The translations under genes and the position numbers were made by a program. Below are positions 63,681 through 64,000 of a stretch of DNA of 64,000 nt, in pieces. The stretch lies in NCBI GenBank assembly GCA_016859345.1, contig CM029114.1:10612001-10676000 (forward strand). Direction: 5' to 3'. The stretch comes from Istiophorus platypterus. Its lineage: Eukaryota > Chordata > Actinopteri > Istiophoriformes > Istiophoridae. Under the pieces are notes generated by a model, which was not told the DNA's origin, searched no databases, and saw nothing but the letters and a program-made list of their open reading frames with translations. Within the stretch, counting starts at the first letter, position 1; every line of letters starts with the position of its first letter.

Positions 63681-64000
63681 CTAGGCACAGGGTCTTTATT
63701 GAAAGAGGGAATGGGAGGGAGAAAGTGGTTTACCAAGCCCTTGCCCTCCCTCGCCTGTGAAAGACAGCCTTGTTTTATTTGAAAAGTATTGTAAAACAAA
63801 AGAAAGTGGTAGTTTGGCAAACCGTTGTGTTTTCAGTAACAATGTGATTTCTTTTCTTTTCTTTTACTTTAACAAAGCTGTGCTAACTATTATATGCTGA
63901 ATTTTATGATGAGGTTTCTTTGATTTTACGTGACTTGTCAGCCTTGTTAAAACGTCTGAAAAGATTAGAGTCGGATTATACGTGTCACTCGCCACATGCA

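Larger units (their letters stand above)
33966..64000. other. Gene-poor region downstream of bnc2
   Basis: I found no supportable protein or RNA gene on either strand in this 30 kb. The longest open frames (for example 53874-54551 on + and 44166-44527 on -) lack recognisable domains, and several run into CA repeats. The region alternates AT-rich filler, CA/TG microsatellites and mixed-composition segments rich in TAATTA-, TGACAG- and CCAAT-like words. The clearest of these are listed separately. Weaker ones lie at about 34620-34860, 37060-37400, 40640-40900, 41830-42200, 42470-42680, 51640-51930, 58310-58440, 59340-59560 and 62380-62560. The pattern fits a regulatory desert flanking a developmental gene, but that is inference. 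Confidence 0.6.

Overview
The window is vertebrate nuclear DNA, most likely from a ray-finned (teleost) fish. It is AT-rich, has widely spaced exons in large introns and many (CA)n/(TG)n microsatellites, and shows no bacterial-style gene packing. The species cannot be read from the sequence. I recognise one protein-coding gene, the 3' part of bnc2 (basonuclin 2, a paired C2H2 zinc-finger nuclear protein), transcribed on the + strand. The teleost inference rests on compact but still multi-kilobase introns, on microsatellite density, and on a divergent, low-complexity-expanded version of an otherwise very conserved protein.

Layout. (1) 1-18326: intron upstream of the large bnc2 exon. No coding exon was found; it holds microsatellites and several non-repetitive stretches that look like conserved non-coding elements. 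(2) 18327-20734: the large bnc2 coding exon, 2408 nt, with the first zinc-finger pair, a basic nuclear-localisation-type motif and most of the second pair. (3) 20735-28215: the last intron, 7.5 kb. It splits the fourth zinc finger, ends in two in-frame acceptors 39 nt apart, and contains two strong (TG)n tracts and enhancer-like segments. (4) 28216-29038: the last coding exon, with the end of finger 4, a VLDLS motif, an acidic block, the third finger pair and the stop codon. (5) 29039 to about 33960: probable long 3' UTR with several candidate poly(A) signals; its extent is uncertain. (6) About 33966-64000: roughly 30 kb with no supportable gene on either strand. It looks like a regulatory gene desert with alternating microsatellites and homeodomain-motif-rich, single-copy segments.

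The joined reading frame in the window encodes 1076 residues (802 codons plus a split codon, then 273 codons). The N-terminal exons lie outside, to the left. No RNA gene, CRISPR array, intact transposon or second gene was found. The points most worth a second look are the tandem in-frame acceptors that would put 13 residues into finger 4, a Gln-rich insertion, a perfect DR1 nuclear-receptor element, a dense TGACAA cluster, a perfect 14-bp hairpin, and the enhancer-like segments around the gene. Every regulatory call is inference from sequence texture and motifs. I had no alignment, and the human basonuclin comparison is from memory.
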